DNA of 64,000 nt from Bacillota bacterium (GCA_023664625.1 JAMPFD010000004.1:124001-188000), one strand, 5' to 3'; shown: positions 16,824 to 26,032, counted from the stretch's first letter. The notes: generated by a model from the letters alone, not told the origin. Numbers and translations are program-made.

Positions 16824-18605
16824 ATGACTATATCACGCAAACAAATATCCCTCACCGTTACGGCAGCAATTATCTTCATTGCCGCAACAGTATCGCGCAT
16901 ATATTACAACTTACCTGCACCGCAGACGGCAGTAACCGTGGAGGAGCAGAACTACCAGGTGCTGACAGACAGCGAAGCACAGGACTCCCTCCTCGTCTTC
17001 GTATATCCGGGAAAGGACACCCTCGTTGCAACGGCAAAGGATTCAATGTTCCTGCGCCGGATTACAAGACTACGGCATGCTTCATGGGTAAACAGGCTGT
17101 GGCTGCCGTCATGCTTCGGACTGGCGGCGTGCCGCACTGACAGCACGGCGGAACAGTCTCAGACTGTCATTGCCCCTGATTCGGTACCGGGATTGCTTAG
17201 ACAGGAACTGGCTTCCCTGACCGCCATGCAGCGCAACTACTGCGAACAGCTGTCAGAGATAGACTATTACATGCACTCGCACGACATGCAGGATGAAGGA
17301 TTCGATGTCGTCATACGCCATAGAGAAAGAGTTCTACATAAGCAGGACTCCGTCTCTACACTAATTTCCTGCATACGCCGGCTGTGCAAGGCAAAAGTAT
17401 TCCGCGTGGAGAAGAAAGAGGACTATACCATTGTCCATAACAATGAACGCTTCATTGCCGAGGAGAGACGGACGCTTCGGAAAGGATACCGTGTGTTCGG
17501 TGCCAAAGATGACGGCATGACGCTTTTCATTCGTCAGTTCCACCGTGACGGATTCCGCCCCGTATATCTGGGAACGGCAGACATTGGCTACGGCGAGACT
17601 CCGTCAAAGGCTCTTGTCTATCCCGGCGACACTGTAATCTGCCGCATGCAGTCAAAAGGACAGAATCTTGTCGCAATCCATTATAAGGGCGGAGGATATT
17701 ACGAAGGAGAGTACAGCGACTCACTGCAGACACGCCATGGCTTCGGCATAGGGTTTGACAACCGTGTACGCGCAGGCAAGTGGGAGAACGGAAAGTTCAA
17801 GGGAGAGCAGCCTGTCTATTCCGCGAATCATGTCTATGGCATAGACATATCACGCTGGCAGCATGAGCTGCCCGGCAAGAAAGGCTATCGCACTGTGGTG
17901 AAAAAAGTAAGGAAAGGGAAACGATGGTATAGGGTGAAAGTACGTCAGAATACCGTCTACCCTATCCGGTGGGACCGCCTTAGGGTAACATCTCTCGGAA
18001 CAATGTCGAAGAAGAAGGTGAACGGCACTGTCGATTTTCCTGTTTCTTTCGTATACATAAAAAGTACTGAGAGCACATGCATAAAGAACAGCTACTACAA
18101 AAATGACTATGCCCAGGCACGCAAGCATGGGTATAAAGTCGGCTCCTACCACTTTTTCTCCACAAAAACCGGTGCCCTGGAACAGGCGGCATATTTCATG
18201 TCCAACAGCCGTTACAATGCCGGAGACCTCCCTCCCGTGCTCGACCTTGAGCCTTCGGATGCGCAGATACGTGCAATCGGAGGAGACAAGGAGCTTCTCG
18301 CAAGGGCAAGACGCTGGATGGAGGCTGTTGAAAAGAAATGGGGCGTGCGGCCTATCCTGTATGTAAGCCAGTCGTTTATCAACAGACATCTGTCCGAAAC
18401 GGACACAACGACTGACGCAGGGTATATAAAGACAAACTATAAAATATGGATTGCACGCTACGGGGAGTACAAGCCTGACGTACATCTGGTATTCTGGCAG
18501 CTCAGTCCTGACGGCCGTGTCGCAGGCATCAAGACACCTGTTGACATAAACATCTTCAACGGCTATGCACCGATGTTTAAGAAAACCTTCTCAAAACAAA
18601 AATGA
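16824..18605 (+). CDS. GH25 muramidase with N-terminal membrane anchor and MORN-like motif
   Basis: 593 aa from ATG 16824 (ATG 16803 is inside the L31 terminator). One hydrophobic helix at about 7-28 acts as signal anchor. Residues about 30-280 are not recognised and include charged helices. Residues about 287-330 carry a MORN-like stretch (GGGYYEGEYSD, GIGFDNRVRAGKWENGKFKGEQ). The GH25 lysozyme domain fills about 335-585: GIDISRWQ with the first catalytic Asp near 340, YIKSTES, and PVLDLEPSD with the DxE pair near 473. GH25 enzymes cut the MurNAc-GlcNAc bond of peptidoglycan. An insert of basic residues after GIDISRWQ is unusual. Likely acts in the periplasm on the cell's own wall. Confidence 0.88.
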   Translation: MTISRKQISLTVTAAIIFIAATVSRIYYNLPAPQTAVTVEEQNYQVLTDSEAQDSLLVFVYPGKDTLVATAKDSMFLRRITRLRHASWVNRLWLPSCFGLAACRTDSTAEQSQTVIAPDSVPGLLRQELASLTAMQRNYCEQLSEIDYYMHSHDMQDEGFDVVIRHRERVLHKQDSVSTLISCIRRLCKAKVFRVEKKEDYTIVHNNERFIAEERRTLRKGYRVFGAKDDGMTLFIRQFHRDGFRPVYLGTADIGYGETPSKALVYPGDTVICRMQSKGQNLVAIHYKGGGYYEGEYSDSLQTRHGFGIGFDNRVRAGKWENGKFKGEQPVYSANHVYGIDISRWQHELPGKKGYRTVVKKVRKGKRWYRVKVRQNTVYPIRWDRLRVTSLGTMSKKKVNGTVDFPVSFVYIKSTESTCIKNSYYKNDYAQARKHGYKVGSYHFFSTKTGALEQAAYFMSNSRYNAGDLPPVLDLEPSDAQIRAIGGDKELLARARRWMEAVEKKWGVRPILYVSQSFINRHLSETDTTTDAGYIKTNYKIWIARYGEYKPDVHLVFWQLSPDGRVAGIKTPVDINIFNGYAPMFKKTFSKQK

Positions 18606-18622
18606 AATAATTATTAATTTAT

Positions 18623-18653
18623 TTTGTTTTTCGCCTGCGATATAGTAATTTTG
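18623..18653 (+). promoter_or_regulatory. Promoter of the second GH25 gene
   Basis: TTTG (18623-18626), 19-bp spacer, TAATTTTG (18646-18653). Transcription should begin near 18660, only about 2 nt before the ATG at 18662, so the mRNA may be leaderless. Confidence 0.75.
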
Positions 18654-18661
18654 CAAAGAGT

Positions 18662-19516
18662 ATGAATACCACAATACCAAAAATCATTATACTTTTATTC
18701 GCCAGTGCCGTCCTGTCCATGACAGTAATGACGGCACGTGCACAGGATGCCCCTGCCATAAAGGCTGTGCGCGACAGGGCTGCAAATGTAGAGAAGCTGC
18801 CTTATGATCTTGAACTTCCCGAGGTAATGAGAGATGACTTGCCAAGAAAGAAGAAGGTAAAGAAAATCATTGACCCAAACATGGCGGGCGTGGAATGCGA
18901 GGACACCTGCAACCATATACACGGAATAGATATCAGCCACTACCAGGGACATGTCTTTTGGGAGACAATTGCAGAGAACTCCAACATGGCGTACGTCTAC
19001 ATCAAGGCGACCGAGGGGGGGGACCGCATTGACTCGAAATATGAGAACAACCTGAAAACAGCGCATAAGAACGGGCTTGCCGTCGGCTCATACCATTTCT
19101 ACCGGCCGAAGACGCCACAGCAGAAGCAGCTGGACAACTTCACGATGCAGTGCCGGCCGAAAGAGCAGGACCTGGTTCCGATGATTGACATTGAGGTCAC
19201 CGGAGGACTACAGACACAGGCTTTCTGTGACTCCCTTTTCAAATTTCTCGACCTTGTGGAGAAATATTACAAGCAGAAGCCTCTGCTTTACACCGGCGCA
19301 AACTTCTATGACAAATACCTGCTGGGGAAACTTGACGGCTACAAAGTAATGATAGCACAGTATACGCAGCGTCAGCCGAAACTCAAGGATGACCTTGACT
19401 ATACACTTTGGCAATACACAGGAAAAGGCAGTATAAAAGGTATCAAGGGATATGTTGACAAGTCCCGCTTCATGGGAAGACATAAATTAAAGGAGATAAG
19501 ATACCGGCATAAATAA
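18662..19516 (+). CDS. GH25 family muramidase, secreted, with in-frame G8 tract
   Basis: 284 aa. Signal peptide about 1-27 (ends ARAQ), a basic linker to about 80, then GH25: GIDISHYQG with the catalytic Asp near residue 89, YIKATEGGD, SYHFYRPK, and PMIDIEVTGG with the DxE pair near 175. Shorter than its neighbour and without the MORN-like part. A run of eight G (19015-19022) encodes the GG of the conserved TEGGD segment, so gain or loss of one G would truncate the enzyme: a possible phase-variation switch, here in the ON setting. Confidence 0.9.
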   Translation: MNTTIPKIIILLFASAVLSMTVMTARAQDAPAIKAVRDRAANVEKLPYDLELPEVMRDDLPRKKKVKKIIDPNMAGVECEDTCNHIHGIDISHYQGHVFWETIAENSNMAYVYIKATEGGDRIDSKYENNLKTAHKNGLAVGSYHFYRPKTPQQKQLDNFTMQCRPKEQDLVPMIDIEVTGGLQTQAFCDSLFKFLDLVEKYYKQKPLLYTGANFYDKYLLGKLDGYKVMIAQYTQRQPKLKDDLDYTLWQYTGKGSIKGIKGYVDKSRFMGRHKLKEIRYRHK

Positions 19517-19543
19517 CAATAATCAACAAACAAGGGAAGAAAA

Positions 19544-20719
19544 ATGATAATAAAATGTCCTGAATGCGGACGGCAAGTGAGCGACAAGGCTCCGACCTGT
19601 CCGTCCTGCGGTGTCGAAATTGCGGGAAAGGTTACACGATGCCATCATTGCGGACACCTCTATTTCACGGCAGACGGTATCTGTCCGAACTGCCGTGCAC
19701 CGAAAGACGCGGCACCATATATCGCGGCTCCGGCAGAGAACAACAGTTCTCCGGCAACATCAGCCACATACTCCGTTGCAGGAAATGTCACAAACAATAC
19801 CCAGGAGCATCCCGTAACACAACATGAGCAACCTGCAGAAGAGCCACAGGACCCTAAGAAAAACGGCAAGACTCTTGTCATAGCATTTGTCTTCGCACTG
19901 ATAATCTGCGGCGGACTATTCTATTTTTACCATCAGGCACAAAGCAGCAAGGAAGAGGAAGACTATGAGTTCGCCATGCGCTCCACCGACCCTGAGGTCT
20001 TGCAGAACTACCTCCTTCGCTACAATGACGCGCCGGAAGCCCACAGGGACTCCATAGAAGCTCATCTCATAGCCCTGCAGAAAGGTGACGAAGAATGGAA
20101 CAATGCCATACTGAGCAACTCGCGTCAGAAGCTGCAGGCCTACCTTGACACCCACCCGGGGTCGGTACACAGACAGGAGGCTCTGATAAAAATAGACTCT
20201 CTTGACTGGATTGCTGCAAAGAAAAGCAACTCCGAGGATGAGCTGAAGGAATATACAATGCAGCATCCTGACGGCAGATTCATAGACGAGGCTAACGTCA
20301 TGCTGTCAAAAATTCTAAGCACCATGGTGCAGTCTGACGAGAAAGAGATGGTCACCTCCCTATTCCGGCAGTTCTTCCAAAGCATAAATGCAAAGGACGA
20401 ATCCAGGCTTACGGCGACCGTAGGCATGGTTCTTGAAACGTTCCTCGGCAAATCCAACGCCACGGCACAGGACGTCGTGACATTCATGCGTAAGATTTAC
20501 AAGGATGATGTGGACAACATGACATGGCGTATCGACCCGCAGTCCTACAAGATTGACAAGCGCGAGATTGCCGAAAACGAATACGAATACAGTGTATCTT
20601 TCTCCGCAACGCAGGACGTTGAGCGCAACGGAGCGGTCACAACGTCATCTTTCCGAGTGTCTGCCATGGTAAGCAACGACGGTAAAATATCAGGTTTTAA
20701 CCTCACAAAACTTAACTAA
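19544..20719 (+). CDS. Zinc-ribbon membrane protein with C-terminal NTF2-like region
   Basis: 391 aa. Two zinc ribbons at the N-terminus (C5-x2-C8, C19-x2-C22; C33-x2-C36, C47-x2-C50), a Pro/Gln/Thr linker, one transmembrane helix at about 108-129, a helical segment (about 135-260) with a TPR-like look, and a C-terminal 120 residues resembling the NTF2-like DUF4878 type (FFQSINAKDESRLTATV...). The architecture suggests cytosolic ribbons and an outward C-terminal part. Lies 27 bp after the GH25 gene and likely shares its transcript. Function unknown. Confidence 0.75.
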   Translation: MIIKCPECGRQVSDKAPTCPSCGVEIAGKVTRCHHCGHLYFTADGICPNCRAPKDAAPYIAAPAENNSSPATSATYSVAGNVTNNTQEHPVTQHEQPAEEPQDPKKNGKTLVIAFVFALIICGGLFYFYHQAQSSKEEEDYEFAMRSTDPEVLQNYLLRYNDAPEAHRDSIEAHLIALQKGDEEWNNAILSNSRQKLQAYLDTHPGSVHRQEALIKIDSLDWIAAKKSNSEDELKEYTMQHPDGRFIDEANVMLSKILSTMVQSDEKEMVTSLFRQFFQSINAKDESRLTATVGMVLETFLGKSNATAQDVVTFMRKIYKDDVDNMTWRIDPQSYKIDKREIAENEYEYSVSFSATQDVERNGAVTTSSFRVSAMVSNDGKISGFNLTKLN

Positions 20720-20739
20720 AAACATCTGAAGAGAAATGA

Positions 20740-20786
20740 AACGGCTCAGGATTCTGTACAGACAGTGTCCTGAGCCGTTCCTTTTA
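20740..20786 (+). terminator. Terminator after the zinc-ribbon gene
   Basis: Stem AACGGCTCAGGA / TCCTGAGCCGTT, then CCTTTTATT. Confidence 0.85.
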
Positions 20787-20821
20787 TTCCAAATCGATCA
20801 TTAGAATCTTGTATGATTTTT

Positions 20822-20898
20822 ATGCTTTTGCCGAATGTCTTTCTGCTTCATTCGCAGAAGCATAGCGGGCTATACGACTGAAAAGGAAGCAGAAAGAC
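20822..20898. other. Region with two mutually exclusive hairpins
   Basis: ATGCTTTTGCCGAATG (20822) can pair with CATTCGCAGAAGCAT (20849-20863). Alternatively GTCTTTCTGCTTC (20837-20849) pairs perfectly with GAAGCAGAAAGAC (20886-20898). The two folds share bases and exclude each other. The remaining gap to 21174 has no recognised gene; a 94-codon open frame on the minus strand (20870-21154) is open but unconvincing. I see no Bacteroidetes promoter that clearly drives this stretch. Confidence 0.45.
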
Positions 20899-21174
20899 AC
20901 AGGAAAAAGACAAAAAAGAATACAGACAAGCATAAAAAAGGCAATAAAAAGACAGTATGCGTTCTAATGACCGATTTGGGGTTATGCAGCACACCTGGCA
21001 AGGCTGCCATATTCCAGAAGTCATAACAGGCACATTCAAATATAGGGCAACACATCAAAAGTTTATCAATGACAAGCGAGAAGGGATGAAAAACAGTCAT
21101 CCTTGCAGCCCTTCCGTCAGGCAGTCCTATAGAAAAACGGACAACAAAGGACACAAAAAACAGTAAAAAACAAT

Positions 21175-21236
21175 AATCCCCGACTATCAGGACTACGCCA
21201 TCAGAATGACGGCCGGTATCTTGATAGCCGGGGATT
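21175..21236 (-). terminator. Terminator of the TonB-dependent receptor gene
   Basis: 15-bp stem AATCCCCGACTATCA / TGATAGCCGGGGATT with one mismatch and a 32-nt loop. On the minus strand it is followed by ATTGTTTTTTAC, 20 bp past the stop codon at 21257. Confidence 0.8.
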
Positions 21237-21256
21237 GTGCATTATTCAAGGAAACA

Positions 21257-23716
21257 TCAGAACTCAAACTGCACCTTTGCGTTAATCTGACGGCCGGTAA
21301 GATAATTCGGAACGGCATACTGATTACCGGAGACATCAGTCACCCAATAGTAAGAATTGACATTGTTTATTCCGAAAAGGTTCAGACAGTCGACACCAAG
21401 CCATATATTACGGAACACCTTCTGCTTGTCACGCTTACCGGTACCGTCCTTGCGCTCGTTATCATACAGACGGTAGCTCATGCCAATATCCGCACGCTTA
21501 TATGCCGGAGCACGGAAATTATTGTCCTCCACACCACGGTGAGGGGCGGCAAACGGCAGGCCGTCGGCAAAGGCAAGCTTCAGCGTCATCTTAAGACGCT
21601 GCGTTCCGGGGAAATAATCCGTGAAGAAGAGGTTCACCGAATAGCGCTGGTCGGTAGGCAGAGGAACGGACTTCCCATGGAGTTTCATGCCAGTGTTCAT
21701 TACCGAGAATGACAGCCAGGAGTCCGTTCCGGGCACAAACTCGCCATAGAGCTTGAGATCAAGTCCCGCTATATGCCCCGAAGCCTCATTAGTACCATAA
21801 TATACAACCTTTACGTTTGAGACTGAGTAAGGCACGATATTTGACAATGCCTTGTAATACATCTCAGCAGAAAAACGGTATCTTTTCTCAGACATACGGA
21901 AGCGCCGGTCATAGGCAGCTATAAGATGTATGGAACGCTGGGACTTTATTTTCTCATTGAGCAATGCCGTTGTCACACCGTTTACCGTAGATGTATCACG
22001 CAATTCCTTATAGAACGGAGCCTGATAATACAAACCCGCCGCAAAGCGGTATGTCACATCATGGTTTTTCCCCGGCACAATGGCAAACGAAACACGTGGA
22101 GAGACAATGCTCTCCTTGTTGAACGACCAGTTGGCGAAGCGCACACCATAGTTCAAGGTATAAAGCGTCATGCGGTCTTCGTCACGCTCTCCCTTCTCCT
22201 CGTCCCATCCTCCGGAAGTAAAACGATAGCTGTCCTGCACGAAAGCCTCCATACGCGTGGCATCAAGGACATTATTTGCAGAGAGTGTGTATATCATCTG
22301 CAGATCCTTTCCTGTATGAGGGACGGAATATCCCGAGGAGTCACGGTACTCATACTCACGGGATTTCTCCTCTATATGCTCCTTCTTTAACGTCAGTCCG
22401 GCAAGCAGCTCATGCTTGCGCGACTTATGCTCAAACATCAGTTTCGCACTGAGAACCCTGGCGTTAAGGTAGTTCCGGGTATGCTCAAAATAGGTTCCCA
22501 CGCCAAGATTCTCGGAAGTTTCCGTCTGATCAAGCCAGTATTGACCTTGAATGTCATACGTTTCCCGTTCCTTGGTGGAAAAAGCCGACCCCATGAGGGA
22601 GAGCTTTGTTTTCTCAGTAAACTTACGCGTGATGCCCAAAGTGCCGAAGAAAGTGCGGAAAAGGTCTTTCTCCTGACCGTCAAAATATATTCTCAGGGAT
22701 TTCACATTATCCTGAGTTCCGAAAGTCGTCTCACGGTTTGTAGGCGTGAAGTTATAGTGGTTCTCTGAGATATTGCCAAGAAAACTTATATCCCATCGCT
22801 TGTTAGGCGAATAGACCATATACGTCTGATAATCCAAAAAAGAAGGGTCATACTCGCCTTTCGTGTCCATCTTGCCGAGAAGACTGCTCGTACGCTTATA
22901 GCGCAAGCCGTTACTCCAGGAGAATTTCTTTGTAGAGAAGCCGACAAAGCCGCTCGCACCGAGAAGCGACACCATCGCGTTCGCCTCAAACTTCTGCGGA
23001 CGGCGGTACTTGATGTCCAATGCCGAAGACATTTTGTCACCATACTTGGCATCGTAACCGCCGGTAGAGAATCCTACGGACTCCACCATGTCTGGATTGA
23101 TGACAGACAACCCCTCCTGCTGGCCGCTGCGGACAAGGAACGGACGGTAGACTTCCACATTATTTATATATACGGAATTCTCGTCAAAGGCTCCGCCACG
23201 GACATTGTACTGTGAGGACAACTCCGAGTGAGTGGACACTCCCGCCTGGGTCTGTATCATGTCCTCAACGGCATTTCCAGTAATGGATGCCGATCTCCGG
23301 ACCGTCTTCAGATCCTCACTGTCAAGTGTCTCCGTGGAACCGGTCTGCCTCCTTTTCTCCGTAACGACCACTTCTCCTATCTGGTTGTCGGCAAACATCT
23401 GGACCTGCAAGGTGAGCTTTCCTCTCGGACGGCGCAACACTCTCGTCTTTGTCTTGTAGCCGACCATGGAGAAGCGTACGACCACACTGTCGGCCGTCAC
23501 TCCGCTGAGAGAATAGTTTCCCTTCAGATTCGTGAATGCCACCTTCATCTGTGGCAATATGGTCACTGTTGCAAGCTCCAGCGGATCCTGGTTCTCATCC
23601 GTCACACGCCCAGAGAGAGTGAACGTATTCCCCCCTTCTGATATCGTCTGCGCCTCTCCCAAAACCGGAAAGAGACAGCAGATAATAGGTATTATTATGT
23701 ATATTATTCGTCTCAT
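21257..23716 (-). CDS. TonB-dependent outer membrane receptor
   Basis: 819 aa. Signal peptide about 1-22, a carboxypeptidase-regulatory-like domain (about 30-115; FTLSGRVTDENQDPLELATVTIL), a plug domain (about 120-230; GNAVEDMIQTQAGV, YNVRGGAFDENSVYINNVEVYRP) and a 22-strand barrel ending YLTGRQINAKVQFEF. It imports an unknown substrate using the proton-motive force. It lacks a SusD partner. Alone on the minus strand with its own terminator. Confidence 0.9.
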   Translation of the reverse strand: MRRIIYIIIPIICCLFPVLGEAQTISEGGNTFTLSGRVTDENQDPLELATVTILPQMKVAFTNLKGNYSLSGVTADSVVVRFSMVGYKTKTRVLRRPRGKLTLQVQMFADNQIGEVVVTEKRRQTGSTETLDSEDLKTVRRSASITGNAVEDMIQTQAGVSTHSELSSQYNVRGGAFDENSVYINNVEVYRPFLVRSGQQEGLSVINPDMVESVGFSTGGYDAKYGDKMSSALDIKYRRPQKFEANAMVSLLGASGFVGFSTKKFSWSNGLRYKRTSSLLGKMDTKGEYDPSFLDYQTYMVYSPNKRWDISFLGNISENHYNFTPTNRETTFGTQDNVKSLRIYFDGQEKDLFRTFFGTLGITRKFTEKTKLSLMGSAFSTKERETYDIQGQYWLDQTETSENLGVGTYFEHTRNYLNARVLSAKLMFEHKSRKHELLAGLTLKKEHIEEKSREYEYRDSSGYSVPHTGKDLQMIYTLSANNVLDATRMEAFVQDSYRFTSGGWDEEKGERDEDRMTLYTLNYGVRFANWSFNKESIVSPRVSFAIVPGKNHDVTYRFAAGLYYQAPFYKELRDTSTVNGVTTALLNEKIKSQRSIHLIAAYDRRFRMSEKRYRFSAEMYYKALSNIVPYSVSNVKVVYYGTNEASGHIAGLDLKLYGEFVPGTDSWLSFSVMNTGMKLHGKSVPLPTDQRYSVNLFFTDYFPGTQRLKMTLKLAFADGLPFAAPHRGVEDNNFRAPAYKRADIGMSYRLYDNERKDGTGKRDKQKVFRNIWLGVDCLNLFGINNVNSYYWVTDVSGNQYAVPNYLTGRQINAKVQFEF

Positions 23717-23904
23717 TACAGTAAAATAACGTAAAAAAGGGGCATTTTATTGCTTTTCTCTGACATATTATTACCGACAAAGCCATTTTCATTAAAACTT
23801 CAAATAAAAATCACCGGTATTTACAAAAATCAAGCATTTTATGTTAAAGAACGTTATTGTGTACGTTAACAAATTATTTTACATCAAAAAAACACATAGA
23901 AAAA

Positions 23905-23936
23905 TTTGCATAAATCAAGAAAATAGCATATCTTTG
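23905..23936 (+). promoter_or_regulatory. Promoter of a small RNA candidate
   Basis: TTTG (23905-23908), 20-bp spacer, TATCTTTG (23929-23936): an excellent Bacteroidetes promoter with no gene behind it for 500 bp. Confidence 0.75.
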
Positions 23937-23942
23937 CAACCG

Positions 23943-24026
23943 TTATCCTGAAAACAATCTTTTTACCTTAAACTAGTACCTATTGAAGGTAAGAGCGATA
24001 GCCTGTGAAGGTAGTCGCTTTTTTTC
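23943..24026 (+). ncRNA. Small RNA candidate, about 80 nt
   Basis: Starts about 7 nt after a consensus promoter and ends at a terminator: stem AGCGA / TCGCT with inner GCCT / AGGT pairing (23993-24018), then TTTTTTTCTTTT. An upstream hairpin ACCTT / AAGGT (23966-23991) precedes it. It has no reading frame longer than a few codons. It could be a free-standing regulatory RNA or a terminated leader. A second promoter (24166-24196) follows, so it is separate from the BspA-like gene. Confidence 0.6.
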
Positions 24027-24165
24027 TTTTTAAAAACATCCGGTTATTTCCGACATTCATGAGTCCCTCCTGCAACTTACTGTGACCACATGTCTTTATG
24101 AATGGCTGACATGAACAACAATCAGGCGTACTCATCCCTACAGAAATATTTATTTCACTATATAT

Positions 24166-24196
24166 TTTGCAATTACATATATTTTTATTATTTTTG
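24166..24196 (+). promoter_or_regulatory. Promoter of the BspA-like gene
   Basis: TTTG (24166-24169), 19-bp spacer, TATTTTTG (24189-24196). The leader to the ATG at 24434 would be about 230 nt, purine-rich and without a reading frame. Confidence 0.72.
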
Positions 24197-24433
24197 CAGA
24201 TAAAACTGCAAGGAGGCGGAACACTAAGAGGGACAAGATAAAAAGAGCTGCAAGAGGAAGCACTCCGACTGGCAAACAGATAAGAGACAGCACTTGAGTT
24301 GAATTTTCGTACAGAAATACAAAGTCAGAATAAAGTTCACAGAAAGGAACTTATCAAGACAAAGGAACTGGAAGAATTACAAATACATTGTACTTGCACA
24401 ATTTTATAATAATCAATTTAATTTTTTATTTTT

Positions 24434-25812
24434 ATGAAACATTTCACATCAAGCCCGCCGCGTACAGAACGTAGCATGGCGGCCTCAGTGGCACATTATG
24501 CCGGTAAATTAAGAAAATATGCCAAGGCATTTCTCTTAACCGCAATTTTATTCATCAGCTCTGCCGGAACGACATCCGCACAGACTCCGTCTCCGTATGC
24601 CGTCTTGAAAGACAGCGTGCTGACCTTTTTCTATGACGATTTAAATATGTACGACCGTGAAGGCACTGAATGGTATAATCTGACCCAATATATAGGGGGG
24701 GGTGGCAACCGAGATGGAAGTCGCCAGAGGCTATAGCAAAGGTAGTATTTGATCCTTCTTTTTCTTCTGTACGTTCTATTTCAACAGCAAATTTATTTTC
24801 TCATTGTACCAACCTTAGAGAAATAGAGGGTATTAAATATCTTAATACAAGTGATGTCACGGACATGAGCTGCATGTTCTACCGCTGTGAAAAACTTACG
24901 GCTTTAGAACTAAGCGGCTTCAGAACAGACAATGTTACAAGCATGTATTATATGTTCAGAGACTGCAAAGCTCTCACTTCCTTGGACCTCAGCAATTTCA
25001 ACACACGAAATGTAACAGACATGGGCACGATGTTTGTCAATTGCAGCAGTCTGTCAACTCTTGACCTCAGCAACTTCAACACACAAAACATAACGAGCAT
25101 GAGCTCTATGTTCAGCGGTTGCAACAGTCTGACCAGTATTGACCTCAGCAATTTCAACACACAAAACGTAACGAGCATGAACTCTATGTTCAGCAATTGC
25201 AGAAACCTGACTACCTTGGACCTCAGCAACTTCGACACACAAAACGTAACGGACATGAGCTACATGTTCAGCGGATGCTTCGGTTTGGCCAATATAGACC
25301 TCAGCAACTTCAACACAGAGAATGTTACAGACATGAGATATATGTTCGGCAGTTGTACCAGTCTGACAGTCCTTGACCTCAGCAACTTCAGTATAACAGA
25401 TCCACAAGCTTTTCTGTGCTATGCTTGCACAAATCTTACTGATATAACTTTAGGAAACCGCATTACAATATTAGGAAGCTCTGCTTTCAAGAGTTGCACA
25501 AACCTCAAAAAGATTCACGCAAATAACGAGTTCCCTCCATACATATATGACAACACCTTTGAAAGCGTCACAAAGGAAACTGCGGAACTGATTGTTCCAA
25601 AGGGCACAAAGACAACATACGCCGCTGCCGAAGGATGGAAAGAATTCTACAACATCATTGAAGAAGATGATACCGTCACCGCAATAAACGGTATCATGAA
25701 TAATGCACATAGTGGACAAACTACAATATACACCACCAACGGCCAGCGTGTCGGACGCACTTACGGGAACGGCATTTTCATTATGAACGGCAGAAAAGTG
25801 GCTGTAAAATAA
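24434..25812 (+). pseudogene. BspA-like DUF285 repeat surface protein, out of frame at a G8 tract
   Basis: The gene is split into 24434-24736 (signal peptide, about 50 residues, then a start of the mature part) and a second frame open from about 24703 to 25812. With nine G (or six) instead of eight at 24695-24702 the frame reads on as IGGGWQPRWKSPEAIAKVVFDPSF, the normal lead-in of BspA/DUF285 proteins, giving one protein of 459 aa. The second part has seven or eight leucine-rich-like repeats of about 24 residues (LDLSNFNTxNVTxMxxMF) and the short tail (TTNGQRV ... GIFIMNGRKVAVK) shared with the protein at 202-1623. BspA-like proteins bind host matrix and other bacteria. It may be a phase-OFF allele, a true pseudogene or a sequencing error. 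Confidence 0.82.
24695..24702. repeat. Poly-G tract (G8), candidate contingency site
   Basis: Eight consecutive G in the BspA-like gene. One more G would join the two open frames. Apart from 19015-19022 I noticed no other G or C run of eight in the window. Confidence 0.75.
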
Positions 25813-25879
25813 GGACTTCAAGTATTCTTGCAAGCCGGTTATGACAGACGAATAAATTCTGTCGGCACACTTAATTAAC

Positions 25880-25930
25880 AAAGAGTCATATCATTACTCC
25901 AACAAAGAGACTGATATGGCTCTTTCTTTA
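25880..25930 (+). terminator. Terminator after the BspA-like gene
   Basis: Stem AAAGAGTCATATCA / TGATATGGCTCTTT (one G-U) followed by CTTTATC. Confidence 0.75.
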
Positions 25931-26000
25931 TCACAGCCACCGACAAGAAACGGCCTTTTCAAGCACATATAATAATGTAAGTTAAATGTAAACATGTAGT

Positions 26001-26032
26001 TTTCACCATATCAATGTTTTTTTGTATTTTTG
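26001..26032 (+). promoter_or_regulatory. Promoter of the M3 peptidase gene
   Basis: TATTTTTG (26025-26032) with a near-consensus TTTC 20 bp upstream. The open frame's first possible codon (TTG 26022) falls in this box, so translation starts at ATG 26076. Confidence 0.65.

Noticed and set aside
20870..21154. 94-codon open frame on the minus strand
   Set aside because: Cysteine- and phenylalanine-rich low-likelihood sequence with no promoter; kept only as part of a gap that may hold structured RNA.
25000..25400. Open frames on the minus strand across the DUF285 repeats
   Set aside because: They mirror the repetitive LRR-like DNA of the plus-strand gene and have no signals of their own.
24865..25812. 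Independent gene starting at 24865
   Set aside because: The upstream codons in the same frame from 24703 encode conserved BspA lead-in sequence, so this is the rest of the broken gene, not a separate start.
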